Program-made: the position numbers and the translations under genes
Source of the DNA: Fredinandcohnia onubensis
GTDB lineage: Bacteria > Bacillota > Bacilli > Bacillales > Bacillaceae_L
Direction of reading: 5' to 3'
Assembly (NCBI RefSeq): GCF_031181385.1
Contig: NZ_JAPSKV010000002.1
Coordinates: 62,001 to 126,000, forward strand
DNA: 64,000 bases
Part shown: positions 21,001 to 28,613 of the stretch, one piece after another
Layout of the letters: every line of letters starts with the position of its first letter
Position numbering within the stretch: position 1 is the stretch's first letter
The notes under the pieces: generated by a model
Seen by the model: only the letters and a program-made list of their open reading frames with translations
Told to the model about the DNA's origin: nothing
The model's database searches: none

Positions 21001-21962
21001 ATACCAGTAATAGAATCATAAGTAGTACCAACAGTCAGGTCCAATGTACCTTTTTCATCACGAACTAAAAATTCTGTACCATCTTCGGCTTTGGCTGTAT
21101 AATTTGCCCAGCCATTTCCTTGGTTTACATCGATTAATTCTACATTTTTTACTAGAGCTAGTTTAGATTCGTTCTCTTCATTAACTTTAGCCCCTGCTAA
21201 TTCAACTGGAGAGGGTACACCTTTATCTTCTGTTTTTTCAATCAATGTTGCAGGATCTAATTGCAATAACCCTCTATAATCTTTTAATGAACCACTTACA
21301 GTGATTTCATCACCAAGTTGAACATCTAAAGAAGTTGGACGAACCGCAATTGCAGCTGTTTCATCTTGAATGTGAATTGTATTCTTTAATAATGCAGTTA
21401 CTGTACCTTTTACTGCGGCTTGACCAGTACCTTGGGTGCGAGCTTCAGCAATTGTGATTACTGTTGGTTGCTCAGGTTCTGGAGTTGGTTCACCAGGGTT
21501 GGAATCACCGTCAAGAAATTCATAAGAAGATGCGTTTCTTAATCCTGGAACACTAAAATATGCTTCAAGGCTCCCTGTAATAGCTACTTTTCTTTGAAAA
21601 TTTTCTGGATGATCTACTAAGTTTATCCCTGTTCGAACATCACCTTTTGGTAACTGTACAGGTAAAATCTTAGCAGGATCAGTTTCGTTTGGATCATCAG
21701 CTAAACCAAGATTTGTATTAATATCGAATGGACTTACTTGGTCGTAGCTTGTTCCACTTTTAGCCGTTCCAACAATATATCCTTGTACTGTAGCTGTGCC
21801 AGTATTATTTGCAATTGCATCTGCTACAGTTTTATAGGATGTTTGTTCAACAGTTGCTTCTGCTGCACTAACAGCAGGTGCGAAGTTTAATAGAGTAGTA
21901 GGCACTATTAAACTAAAAACAAATAAGATCGATAGTAATTTTCTTACTATGCCTTTTTTCAC
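15078..21962 (-). CDS. Giant sortase-anchored nuclease/5'-nucleotidase with duplicated module
   Basis: 2294-residue secreted, cell-wall-anchored phosphoesterase related to B. subtilis YhcR and YfkN. Order of parts: signal peptide (1-33, cleavage after VSA); OB-fold/DUF-type nucleic-acid-binding domains (about 35-340); chitobiase-type repeat (about 354-424); another OB-like region; endonuclease/exonuclease/phosphatase domain (about 704-1010: YNLENF, VTEVQD, VSVGDFNDF, SDHDPV); 5'-nucleotidase/cyclic phosphodiesterase module 1 (about 1015-1525) and module 2 (about 1530-2044), each with HTNDTHA, HAGDAF, FGNHEFD and GGHSHT; a beta-rich region; an acidic linker; LPITA near residue 2261, a hydrophobic helix and RRK. 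It should break down extracellular nucleic acids and nucleotides for phosphate and nucleosides. The GTG at 21962 has a GAGGGGAG ribosome binding site. The gene is monocistronic. Confidence 0.92.
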   Translation of the reverse strand: MKKGIVRKLLSILFVFSLIVPTTLLNFAPAVSAAEATVEQTSYKTVADAIANNTGTATVQGYIVGTAKSGTSYDQVSPFDINTNLGLADDPNETDPAKILPVQLPKGDVRTGINLVDHPENFQRKVAITGSLEAYFSVPGLRNASSYEFLDGDSNPGEPTPEPEQPTVITIAEARTQGTGQAAVKGTVTALLKNTIHIQDETAAIAVRPTSLDVQLGDEITVSGSLKDYRGLLQLDPATLIEKTEDKGVPSPVELAGAKVNEENESKLALVKNVELIDVNQGNGWANYTAKAEDGTEFLVRDEKGTLDLTVGTTYDSITGIVQQFDQDYQIIPRGQADIVADSSKAQPVGASQPSGMVPTGTKVTLSTTTEGAEIYFTIDGSEPTVENGQKYGEPITVNEDVTIKAFAVKEGLTASEVKEYIYTVYDAEEINIHDIQGESHESPLDNVKVENVEGIVTYIYKIGSGNYFHMQTPDDKKDNNPKTSEGIVIYTGNQVADVEIGNLVSVTGTVNEFHIDGYYDTKQKTDLSVTQINARDDQGGKVTKLEETVDLPETIKITSDNLPNQVIDNDSFGEFDPEEDAIDFWESIEGMLVEVGTVKAVAPQEHGDLITVLENRKTDTLHGGVLLTEDNANPDRIQFKMYDNNAARDFEVATGDKFTGPITGVVNYGFQNYKIYVDLEDMQSNHVKGIAEPETTTIVKEDDKLTIASYNLENFSNNTKETSDDKAQKLARAFVQDMKSPDIIGVTEVQDNNGQSTGDAAANESYERLIQAIVAAGGPEYQYLNIDPVNNQDGGAPNANIRVGFLYNPERVSLPEGIQAGDATTAVGYDDGKLTLNPGRIDPTNAAFDNSRKPLAAQFTFQGEDVVVIVNHWNSKSGDTPLFGSTQPPVYGSEVQRKQIANIVYDFIEEIKSDNPDANVVSVGDFNDFQFSESLKIHEGDLMTNMINHVELSDRYTYLFQGNSQVLDHIVVSNNLVPGTEIDILHINADFTDMAGRASDHDPVMVQVDLKDNYDLTIMHTNDTHASLDNMPKTVTAVKEVRAENPDSLLLHAGDAFTGTLYFNEFQGEADLAMMNLMGFDAMTFGNHEFDLGSSSEGHQKLVEFIQSAQFPFVSANVDFSKDAKFDGIFNDSIASEIENGQIYNGIIKEVNGEKVGIFGLTTEETSDISSPGSIEFENYLDEARKAVEAFEAQEVNKIIALTHIGYDDNAAVDNDLILAEQVEGIDVIVGGHSHTELAEPVVVAKDETPTLIVQTGNANSNLGVLNVEFDENGVVETHDGKLIEIKGQDPDEEAQAVLAPFKAKVEEVANTEIGVSTPIELENPRTSGDDTKPSVRRNETILGNLITDGMLEKAKSFTGKDVIMALQNGGGIRAAIDAGPITTGEVITVLPFGNTLATMDITGAELKEAFEISVSKYPGENGGFLHLAGGKVKFDSTKPEHERVVSVSYLNEDGEYVEVQDEKMYTIATNAFTAKGGDGYTVFEKAYEEGRVTDLGLSDWENFRDHLVSLGSEGIPTEVEGRIVDVVGQFNLTVLHTNDTHAALEKMPKTVTAVKDERAKDPNALLLHAGDAFTGTLYFNEFLGKADLAMMNLMGFDAMTFGNHEFDLGSSSEGHQKLVEFIKGAKFPFVSANVDFSKDAKFDGIFNDSIASEIDNGQIYNGIIKEVNGDKVGIFGLTTEETADISSPGSIAFENYLQEAEKAVEAFEAEGVNKIIALTHIGYDDNAAVDNDLILAESVEGIDIIVGGHSHTALDVPSVVAKDETPTVIVQAGNANSNLGVLDVVFDEKGVVIEHAGELISIGDQEVDPEAAEVLAPYKAQVDKVAQEEIGVSTPIELANPRTNGDNTKPSVRKNETILGNLITDGMLKKAREFTGENVVMALQNGGGIRAAINIGPITVGEVITVLPFGNTLATMELTGAELKEAFEISVSKYPNENGGFLHVAGGKVEFDSSKPAGERVVAVYIVDANGNLVAVDDNTTYIIATNAFTAKGGDGYDVFAKAYEEGRVTDLGLSDWENFREHLVSLGSKGIPTETEGRIVDVTTTPGEEEPQIIVVTPEAERGNKYVVSADDLGELKEGAIVRVEVPEKKNTIFVSLSSEAIAKLKAASATLVISNGVVDLQIPSSILPDSETEIKVQKDNRKDALVAYDFTIKSEGKGYHKFNEKVTMTFSIDPKTVDDPKKVKVFYWNPQSKEWELVGGEYKDGKITATTDHFSTFGVLEVEDTKESPGSEVKGSDTNDSTVKDSDSKNSNGGKKLPITATNMANMLVVGLSLILVAVGLLYVNRRKTA
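15830..18925 (-). repeat. Tandem intragenic duplication of a 5'-nucleotidase module
   Basis: Two modules of about 515 codons each (module 1 about 17385-18925, module 2 about 15830-17375) have long stretches of near-identical protein and DNA sequence. An example is the block around GYDDNAAVDNDLILAE, present in both. They differ by scattered substitutions along their whole length, so this is an evolved tandem duplication and not an assembly copy. Confidence 0.9.
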
Positions 21963-22154
21963 AGTTTTCTCCCCTCACTTAGTAAATTAGTAGAATATGG
22001 TACGCCTACATAATACTGGGAAAGGGGTATTTGGTCAATAAAATTTACGAAAATTAAACAAAAGTATTACAAAATATTAGTATAATACACGAACAATAGG
22101 TAAATAGTCATAGTCTAATGTTAATGTTTTTTTCTTTAGATAACCTTACAACAC

Positions 22155-22192
22155 AAAAAACGACCACAAATGGAAAAAGTAGCCGTTTTTTA
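22155..22192 (-). terminator. Terminator-like hairpin after acyl-CoA ligase 1
   Basis: Imperfect inverted repeat AAAAAACGAC / GCCGTTTTTT with a loop of about 17 nt, downstream of the ligase stop on the minus strand. The long loop makes it weaker than the other terminators here. Confidence 0.45.
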
Positions 22193-22230
22193 TACGATAT
22201 AATATATATAAACTCACAATTTGTTTTACC

Positions 22231-23733
22231 TTAACCAACTAAATTTTTATATGTCTTTTGCAAATAACTTTTATTAATCTTTCCCACATGTGTTTTAGGG
22301 ATCTCCTCCACAAAGATAAACTCTTTTGGTACTTTATATTTGCCTATCTTTTCTTGACAGAACTCTATTAATTCACTTTTTGAGACCTGTTGGTCTGGCA
22401 TTAAGGAGACCACACCAATCACCATTTCTCCCCATTTTTTATGGGGTACACCAATAACAGCAACCTCATTAATAGCAGGGTGCTTGCTTATACATTGTTC
22501 AACCTCAAGTGGGTATACATTTTCTCCACCTGTGATAATCATTTCTTTCTTGCGCCCCACAATATAGTGATAGCCTTCTTCATCACATCTTGCTAAATCC
22601 CCTGTGTGCAACCACCCGTCATTGTACACTTCCTTTGTTGCATCCGGATTATTCCAATAATGATGGAATACATGTTTTCCACGAATCAATAGCTCTCCAA
22701 CTTCTCCAGCCTTTGCCTCATGTCCTTCGGCTGTCATAATCTTCACTTCATTAAAAAACATGGCCTTTCCAACAGACCCTCTTCGAAACCTTGATATCTT
22801 CGGATCAATAAAAAAATTATTTGGCCCCGCCTCTGTTAAACCATAACCTTCTTTAAAAGATAATCCCTTTTCTTCAAAAGCGTGGTAAATTTCGAGTGGG
22901 CAAGGCGCTCCCCCAGATAGAAAGGTATGCATGGTTGGAAATGTCACATTTTTGAAAGAAGGGGTGTTAACCATCATATGGTACATCGTTGGAACGAGTA
23001 AAACGATTGTACATCCTTCTTGATTAATAATTTGAATGGCACGTTTGGGCTCAAAGTTTCTTGCTATTACAACCTTGCCCCCCATCATTAAAATTGGAAT
23101 GGATAATGCATTAAGACCCCCTGTATGGAACATTGGCATATATGTTAAAGTCACATCTTCTGCTGACAAATTCCAGCTCACAATTGTATTTAACCCGTTC
23201 CACAAAATAGATTGATGAGAAAGAACAACTCCTTTCGGTTTTCCTGTTGTTCCACCTGTATAAATGATCGCCAATGGGTCTTCTTCTAGAATGCACTCCT
23301 CTGGTTCAATTGAGGTACTTACTACATTTACAATCCGATGATACTCCTCAGAATCAATTTTTATGATTTTCCTAGATTTATTTTCTTGTAATAAATCCTC
23401 AAATTGGCTTGAGAATGCAACAAGTTTTGGTGACGAATTTGAAAGTATATAATCGATTTCTTCACTCGATAAGCGCCAATTTAGCGGCACAAAGATTGCC
23501 CCAATTTTTCCACATGCAAATAGCAAATCGAAATAACTAACATCATTTGGAGATATTAGTGCTACACGATCTCCCTTCTTGATGCCAATTGTTCTAAAAA
23601 AGTAAGCGATACTTTCCGCACGTTTATTCAGTTCCTGAAAGGTAAATCGGCTGCCAGTTTCTCCATCCACGACAGCAATCGAATCAGGTGATAGTCGAGC
23701 CCGATTTGCAATCCAATCCAGTTCCCACCTCAC
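22231..23733 (-). CDS. AMP-binding acyl-CoA ligase 1 of the SARP-linked cluster
   Basis: Adenylate-forming enzyme of 500 residues that activates a carboxylic acid with ATP and CoA. The P-loop-like motif is IIYTGGTTGKPKG (156-168). The A5-type GYGLTEAGPN, the YxxGDLxxxDExGYxxIxGRKK block and the C-terminal lysine motif (THVGKINK) are all present. The acid substrate is unknown; the fold is of the long/medium-chain or aromatic ligase type. The GTG at 23733 has an AAGGAGAG ribosome binding site. It is its own transcription unit: the SDR terminator lies just upstream, and its promoter carries two TGTAACT heptamers. The cluster contains a second ligase (32560-34041). Confidence 0.9.
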   Translation of the reverse strand: MRWELDWIANRARLSPDSIAVVDGETGSRFTFQELNKRAESIAYFFRTIGIKKGDRVALISPNDVSYFDLLFACGKIGAIFVPLNWRLSSEEIDYILSNSSPKLVAFSSQFEDLLQENKSRKIIKIDSEEYHRIVNVVSTSIEPEECILEEDPLAIIYTGGTTGKPKGVVLSHQSILWNGLNTIVSWNLSAEDVTLTYMPMFHTGGLNALSIPILMMGGKVVIARNFEPKRAIQIINQEGCTIVLLVPTMYHMMVNTPSFKNVTFPTMHTFLSGGAPCPLEIYHAFEEKGLSFKEGYGLTEAGPNNFFIDPKISRFRRGSVGKAMFFNEVKIMTAEGHEAKAGEVGELLIRGKHVFHHYWNNPDATKEVYNDGWLHTGDLARCDEEGYHYIVGRKKEMIITGGENVYPLEVEQCISKHPAINEVAVIGVPHKKWGEMVIGVVSLMPDQQVSKSELIEFCQEKIGKYKVPKEFIFVEEIPKTHVGKINKSYLQKTYKNLVG

Positions 23734-23769
23734 AACTATCTCTCCTTACGTCTTCTTAATTCTATTCTT

Positions 23770-23802
23770 ACTATAGAAGACAGGAGTTACATGGAAGTTA
23801 CA
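23770..23802 (-). promoter_or_regulatory. SARP-type promoter: tandem TGTAACT heptamers upstream of ligase 1
   Basis: On the minus strand: TGTAACT, 4 nt, TGTAACT (complement of 23785-23791 and 23796-23802), 9 nt, then the -10 TATAGT (complement of 23770-23775). The heptamer repeat period is 11 bp. No good -35 hexamer is present at the expected distance. The same arrangement, with identical heptamer and spacings, precedes livK at 31440-31472. This matches the direct-repeat geometry known for SARP activators, and such a regulator is encoded at 34771-38007. Confidence 0.7.
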
Positions 23803-23815
23803 TGAGGTTAGTTAT

Positions 23816-23844
23816 AAAAAAAAGAGTGGGTCTCCCACTCTTTT
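23816..23844 (-). terminator. Terminator after the SDR gene
   Basis: Stem AAAAGAGTGGG / CCCACTCTTTT with a 3-nt loop and a long T-run on the minus strand. It ends the long livK-to-SDR operon. Confidence 0.9.
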
Positions 23845-23846
23845 CG

Positions 23847-24584
23847 TTACATCATAATCCCACCATCAACATGCAAGGTTGTTCCATTCACATAATCGGC
23901 TTCATCGGAGGATAAAAATAAATACGCATTAGCGATATCCGATGGCTTCCCCAGTTTTTGAAGTGGAATCATTTGCTTTAATTGATTGATAACTTTTTCA
24001 GGAACGGTTGCAACCATTCCTGTTTCAATAAATCCGGGTACAACTGCATTGACGTTAATTCCTTTTCTGCCCAACTCTTTTGCCCATGTTTTGGTCATCC
24101 CTACTACCGCGGCCTTAGATGCTGCATAGTTTGTTTGCCCAACATTTCCATATACACCCGTTACAGACGAGGTACTGACAATCTTTCCTTTACCATTTGC
24201 AATCAGGTGTGGAACCACTGCTTGTGTACAATTGAAAACGCCTGTTAAGTTCACATCAATAACCTTTTGAAAGTCTTCCTGAGATAGCTTTGTCAACATC
24301 GCATCACGAGTAATTCCAGCATTGTTTATTAAAATATCAATCTTTCCAAACCGCTCCATTACAGCAGCAACCATTTGATCGACACTGTTTCTATCTGCAA
24401 CATCGACCTGAAAGAACTCAACATCTGCACCTTGTTCCTTTAATTCCTCTGCTCTCTTTGCACCTGTTGTGTCATAGTCTGTTAACGCAACTTTTGCTCC
24501 TTCTCGGACAAATGTGATAGCAGCTTCTAGCCCTAGTCCGTTAGCTGCTCCTGTGATAATAGCTACCTTATCCTTTAATCTCAT
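23847..24584 (-). CDS. Short-chain dehydrogenase/reductase (FabG-like)
   Basis: NAD(P)-dependent oxidoreductase of 245 residues, classical SDR family. The cofactor motif is TGAANGLG (11-18). NNAG is at 87-90, N112 is in the VNLTG motif, and the catalytic Ser140, Tyr153 and Lys157 (YAASK) are present. D36 after the second strand (LTDYD) favours NAD over NADP. It is FabG-like and could act on a 3-hydroxyacyl or 3-oxoacyl thioester. The ATG overlaps the hydrolase stop codon (ATGA) and has a GAGGAG ribosome binding site. It is the last gene before a strong terminator. Confidence 0.9.
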   Translation of the reverse strand: MRLKDKVAIITGAANGLGLEAAITFVREGAKVALTDYDTTGAKRAEELKEQGADVEFFQVDVADRNSVDQMVAAVMERFGKIDILINNAGITRDAMLTKLSQEDFQKVIDVNLTGVFNCTQAVVPHLIANGKGKIVSTSSVTGVYGNVGQTNYAASKAAVVGMTKTWAKELGRKGINVNAVVPGFIETGMVATVPEKVINQLKQMIPLQKLGKPSDIANAYLFLSSDEADYVNGTTLHVDGGIMM

Positions 24585-25492
24585 TTTGCAGGCTCCTCTT
24601 GCTTCATAAATTTATGCATTTCACTTAACAATAAGTCTAGATTATCGATTAACGGCGAGTGGCCACAATCCTCAAGTTCAACAAATGTAGCGTTATCCCC
24701 TAAATCCTCGATAATTTCCTTTGCCATATTTTCTAGTACAACATAATCCCTGTCACCACGCATCACTAGCACTGGGATATTAATACGGTCTACCAGTCCT
24801 GTTCCCTCCGTTAAACCATTGTGATGATGACTGATATTAAAAGTATTTAATGAAAAATAAACTTCAGCAAGATTTCGCTGTGTCATCATATCCTCTAGAT
24901 ACTCATCATAATGCGCTTCTTCAGGTTGTCTTTTGGTGTAAATGGCCGCATTCCAAATCGCTTTTAATGTTTCTTTATCTCGATTGTTATAAGCGGTTTG
25001 GATTGGGATTGTACGTGCTAGATCTTGGTGAATGTCATCCATCGTCTTTAAACGATATGAAAAATCCATCTTCCCGTCAGCACCTAAGCCAAAGAAGGGA
25101 AACCCCCTCGTTGATGCTGATGCCAACAGTATTAGCTTCGAGCAAAGTCCAGGATGGTCTACGACAAACTGCATTCCTACAGCACCACCAGTCGACCAAC
25201 CGACCATTGTAAAGTCTGACAAGCCTAATTCGTCAACGAATAGCTTAATATCATCAGAAAAGTCCTTTATTGACTGAACTTTTTTGTGGTAGGTTGAAAT
25301 ACCAAAACCTCTCATATCAACTGCATAGACTTTGTAATCGCTGTCAAGATTTTCAATAACTATATCCCAGTGCTTTGATGAGGACATGTTCCCGTGAACA
25401 AGTAGTACAATTTTATCCCCACCCTCACGTTCCCGATATCCTAACGTTTCTCCATTTGCTAGATTAACAGATTTCAGTTCGACAGCTGGCAT
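24581..25492 (-). CDS. Alpha/beta hydrolase
   Basis: Alpha/beta-fold hydrolase of 303 residues. The oxyanion motif is HGNMSS (33-38). The nucleophile elbow is GWSTGG with Ser100. An acid residue (D247 or D249 in MRGDRDY) and His278 (CGHSPL) complete the triad. It could hydrolyse an ester, a thioester or a C-C bond; the sequence does not decide. I chose the ATG at 25492 (MPAVEL) because a GGGGGGAT stretch lies 7 nt upstream. A longer frame to 25528 starts inside the KAS III gene without a site. It overlaps the KAS III stop by 19 nt and the SDR start by 4 nt, so translation is coupled. Confidence 0.87.
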   Translation of the reverse strand: MPAVELKSVNLANGETLGYREREGGDKIVLLVHGNMSSSKHWDIVIENLDSDYKVYAVDMRGFGISTYHKKVQSIKDFSDDIKLFVDELGLSDFTMVGWSTGGAVGMQFVVDHPGLCSKLILLASASTRGFPFFGLGADGKMDFSYRLKTMDDIHQDLARTIPIQTAYNNRDKETLKAIWNAAIYTKRQPEEAHYDEYLEDMMTQRNLAEVYFSLNTFNISHHHNGLTEGTGLVDRINIPVLVMRGDRDYVVLENMAKEIIEDLGDNATFVELEDCGHSPLIDNLDLLLSEMHKFMKQEEPAK

Positions 25493-26511
25493 GAACGATC
25501 CCCCCATTTTATTGCCGTGGCCCCCCACGCATATCCAATTCCTGCACTCACTAACACAACAAGATCTCCTTCTTTTATTTTACCTTTTTTTTCCGCTATT
25601 TCCAAAGAAAGAATTTGATCTATTTGACCGATATGCCCATATTCATTTAAATAGATTGATTGTTCCTCAGATAGGCCTAATTCCTTTAACACGTAATCAT
25701 GGGCTGATTTCTTCATGTGGAGAATACCTAAATAATCAATATCTTTCTCTGTATATCCACTTTTTTCTACGGCAGTTCGAATAACCTTAAGAAAGTTTTG
25801 CATGGACTTTTCTTCAAGCCGCTGCTTCATCCCCTCTGGGTCAAGGACATCGAGCATGTTTAATTTTTGCTCAAGCGCCTCTTTTGTCATTGGATATTTT
25901 GTTCCCCCTGCTACCACAACAACGTCCTCGGAAAATGCACCGTCCGTTATAATATGACTTTCAAGGACGTGGTTTTTTTGTGCACCTCTTTGTAAAAGAA
26001 TTGCACCTCCACCAGCTCCTAGATTATACATAAAGCGAGTTCTCAGATTCTCGTAATCAATGAAATCTACATTGCGATAACCACCTGCAAGTAAAACCGT
26101 TTTAATAGAGTCATCCGACTTCATCATATTCTTAGCGACTTTTAAAGCCATGATTGTCGTACCACAGCGCATCGCAACGTCAAATCCCCAAGCATTAACC
26201 GCACCAAGCTCTTGTTGCATCTTAATCGCAGCTGTCCACAAGGGATATTCCTTATGTTCTTCTCCGATATAAATAATTAAATCGATATCTAGTGGATCGA
26301 TCTTTGCTTTGTTTATAGCTTCTCTTGCTGCTTTTATTCCCATTTCACACGTATGGTCATCAGGTCCGGGAATTGGCTTTTTGAATATGCCCAGTTTCTT
26401 TTCAACAATTTCCTTGGGTATCCCGCTCATTCGTGAAATGTCTTCTCCAGTTAGAAAATCATTTGGAATGTAAATTCCTGTACTTATAATTCCAACTGAT
26501 TGCAAAGTCAA
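25474..26511 (-). CDS. KAS III-like condensing enzyme 1 (Cys-His-His)
   Basis: Thiolase-superfamily protein of 345 residues with a FabH-like layout. The nucleophile is C116 (FDVAMRCGTT). The first active-site His is H265 (LHMKKSAHD). The position that is Asn in FabH (HGNTSA in E. coli) is His293 here (YGHIGQID). Loss of the HQAN motif and the Asn-to-His change argue against a housekeeping FabH. Its role may be another Claisen-type condensation or the reverse cleavage. The start is TTG at 26511 with GAGGAG 9 nt upstream, inside the end of the small upstream gene. A paralogue with the same change is at 31491-32498. Confidence 0.85.
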   Translation of the reverse strand: MTLQSVGIISTGIYIPNDFLTGEDISRMSGIPKEIVEKKLGIFKKPIPGPDDHTCEMGIKAAREAINKAKIDPLDIDLIIYIGEEHKEYPLWTAAIKMQQELGAVNAWGFDVAMRCGTTIMALKVAKNMMKSDDSIKTVLLAGGYRNVDFIDYENLRTRFMYNLGAGGGAILLQRGAQKNHVLESHIITDGAFSEDVVVVAGGTKYPMTKEALEQKLNMLDVLDPEGMKQRLEEKSMQNFLKVIRTAVEKSGYTEKDIDYLGILHMKKSAHDYVLKELGLSEEQSIYLNEYGHIGQIDQILSLEIAEKKGKIKEGDLVVLVSAGIGYAWGATAIKWGDRSCQLSN

Positions 26512-26517
26512 TGTGAG

Positions 26518-26697
26518 TCACTCCTCTATTACACGTTTCATGTACTGAACAGCATCATCTAAATCTGTAACAACTACTTCATCTTCCCCTTGAACATGGC
26601 TTACCTTTATCCGCCATTGCTTTTTCATTGTCTCACTATCAACATGAATTAAGGCACAACGGACAACGAATGAAGTTATGGTTTGATTATCATTCAT
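26518..26697 (-). CDS. 59-residue protein of unknown function in the acyl-CoA cluster
   Basis: Small gene between livM and KAS III-like 1. The ATG at 26697 has GGAGAAAGGG just upstream, and the stop lies 6 nt before the KAS III start. The protein begins MNDNQTITSF, appears beta-rich in the middle (KQWRIKVSHVQGEDEVVVTD) and ends in an acidic helix (LDDAVQYMKRVIEE). I do not recognise the family. The tight spacing and good ribosome binding site argue it is real. It could be an accessory subunit of the neighbouring condensing enzyme. Confidence 0.75.
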   Translation of the reverse strand: MNDNQTITSFVVRCALIHVDSETMKKQWRIKVSHVQGEDEVVVTDLDDAVQYMKRVIEE

Positions 26698-26709
26698 GAC
26701 CCTTTCTCC

Positions 26710-27717
26710 TTAGCCAGCAATTTTTTCTTTATCGACGTCTTTCGTTTTATGCGTACCCTTCCTTTTATAAAACCACGACTTTACAGTTCCGACGATTCCC
26801 ATTGGGAAGAACATAACGGCTAAGATATATAAAATGCCAAAGAAGATCATCCATCGTTCAAAAATCCAATGAACCTTTGCAAGTCCTGTTAGCCAATGGT
26901 GGGCAAATTCAATTAGTCCCGCTCCAATGATGGCTCCAACAAGCGTCCCTACTCCACCAATGATCGTCATGAGAAGAGCATCCAATGTCACATCGAGCGC
27001 AAATACTGAAGTATTTACAAAACGTAGTGTAAGAACATACATCGAACCAGAAACACTTGCGATAACACCAGCTACAATACTTGCAATGATCTTATAATGA
27101 ATCACATTGTAGCCTAGTGACTCTGTCCGTGGCTCATTTTCCCGGATAGCTTGAAGAACTCTCCCTAGAGGAGATTCTGTAAATCTCTTTAACACTAAAA
27201 AAACAACAATCATAAGAATTAATGTAATAAAATAAAGAGTCATCCGATCTTTAAAAACATCAGGGATGCGAAAAGTAAATCCGTCATTCCCCCTTGTTAA
27301 CGACCTCCACTTTTCTGCAGCTACTAAAAACAAGCCTGAGAACGCCAACGTCAGCATCGCATAAAAGTGACTCTTTAACCGTAGTGAGAGTAAACCGACA
27401 ACATAACTTAAAATGGCTGCCAGTATCATTCCAACAATAATCGATAGTAAAAATATAGGAACTGTTGGGTCAAAGCGATCTAAAAGAATTCCTGTCGAAT
27501 AGGCACCTATTCCAAAAAACATGGCATGCCCAAATGAAACAATCCCTGTAAAACCTAGTAAGATATCATAGCTCATTGCAAAGACAGCAAAAATAAAAAT
27601 TTGTGTAAATAAAATTAATATACTTCTAGTATCATTGATAAATGGATAACATAGAAGGAACACAGCTGCTGCAATGTAAATAATATTAGCTTTTGAAGAA
27701 CCAGTAAGAAGCTTCAT
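26710..27717 (-). CDS. livM: Branched-chain amino acid-type ABC transporter permease (LivM)
   Basis: Inner-membrane permease of 335 residues from the ATG at 27717 (MKLLTG), chosen over an upstream GTG at 27735 because AAGGGGTGAGG is then a proper ribosome binding site. It has about ten hydrophobic segments. The LivM signature region around ENEPRTESLGYNVIHYKIIAS and the GGVGTLVGAIIGA stretch are both present. It pairs with LivH to form the channel. It ends in a basic, hydrophilic tail. Liv-type importers in catabolic clusters often carry substrates other than amino acids, so the name is by family only. Confidence 0.9.
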   Translation of the reverse strand: MKLLTGSSKANIIYIAAAVFLLCYPFINDTRSILILFTQIFIFAVFAMSYDILLGFTGIVSFGHAMFFGIGAYSTGILLDRFDPTVPIFLLSIIVGMILAAILSYVVGLLSLRLKSHFYAMLTLAFSGLFLVAAEKWRSLTRGNDGFTFRIPDVFKDRMTLYFITLILMIVVFLVLKRFTESPLGRVLQAIRENEPRTESLGYNVIHYKIIASIVAGVIASVSGSMYVLTLRFVNTSVFALDVTLDALLMTIIGGVGTLVGAIIGAGLIEFAHHWLTGLAKVHWIFERWMIFFGILYILAVMFFPMGIVGTVKSWFYKRKGTHKTKDVDKEKIAG

Positions 27718-27721
27718 TTCC

Positions 27722-28582
27722 TCACCCCTTTGCACCGAATAATCCTTGTGGTCTAAAAATTAATACAACGGCCATTAGAAGCATATTAACTGCTAGTGAT
27801 AATTCTGGGACGTAGTAGGCCATGAAGGATCCCGATAACCCTACTAGGATTGCTGCAAACAGGGAGCCTGTAATACTTCCCATACCACCGATAACAACGA
27901 CAATAAATGCGAGTATCGCAAATTCCATTCCCATCTCTGCATAAATTTGGCCGGAATATGGTCCTAGTAATACACCACCAAGTGCTGCCATAGCTGCACC
28001 TACCATAAAGACAAGCATAAAAATCTTTTTAATATTGATTCCAAGTGATTGAACCATTTCTTTGTTAATTACACCGGCACGAACAATTAATCCGATTTTT
28101 GTATTTTTAAGGATATAGTAAATGAGGAAGAAAACTAGAAATCCAACCAATATGATAAACAAGCGATATTTGATTAAAATAACCCCGCCAAATTCCCAGC
28201 TCCCGCTTAAATATTCAGGGGTTTTCGCACTTAATTGGTTCGGTCCCCAAACGACCTTCAACATTTCAGAAAGAACGATCATAACCCCTAGCGTGATCAA
28301 AATTTGCTGAACATGATTTCCATATACAGGAGTTACAATGAATTTTTCCATAAGTAAACCTAAAATAAGTCCTGTAATCAGGGCAGTAATAATTCCGGCT
28401 ACAAAGCTTCCAGTTTGCCCATATGACCAAACTCCTGCATATGCTCCCCAGGCAAACAAACCTCCATGCGCAAAGTTTAGGACATCCATAAGACCAAAAA
28501 TCAAGGTTAACCCTGCTGCAAGTAGAAAAACTAACATACCTGTAGCAAGGCCGTTAATCGTTAAATTGATGATTGCTTCCAC
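27722..28582 (-). CDS. livH: Branched-chain amino acid-type ABC transporter permease (LivH)
   Basis: Membrane permease of 286 residues, LivH family. Motifs include GLMDVLNFAHGGLFAWGAY (residues about 30-48) and the GGMGSITGSLFAAILVG segment, where the ATPase contacts the permease. It ends with RPQGLFG, a very common C-terminus in this family. The GTG start at 28582 has a GGAGG ribosome binding site. It lies between livF and livM in one operon. Confidence 0.92.
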   Translation of the reverse strand: MEAIINLTINGLATGMLVFLLAAGLTLIFGLMDVLNFAHGGLFAWGAYAGVWSYGQTGSFVAGIITALITGLILGLLMEKFIVTPVYGNHVQQILITLGVMIVLSEMLKVVWGPNQLSAKTPEYLSGSWEFGGVILIKYRLFIILVGFLVFFLIYYILKNTKIGLIVRAGVINKEMVQSLGINIKKIFMLVFMVGAAMAALGGVLLGPYSGQIYAEMGMEFAILAFIVVVIGGMGSITGSLFAAILVGLSGSFMAYYVPELSLAVNMLLMAVVLIFRPQGLFGAKG

Positions 28583-28613
28583 AAATTTTTCCTCCTTTCA
28601 CCAATGATTCCAA

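Noticed and set aside
25474-26511. Housekeeping FabH (beta-ketoacyl-ACP synthase III)
   Set aside because: The HQAN motif is missing and the active-site Asn is His; there are two such paralogues in an accessory cluster with an importer and ligases.
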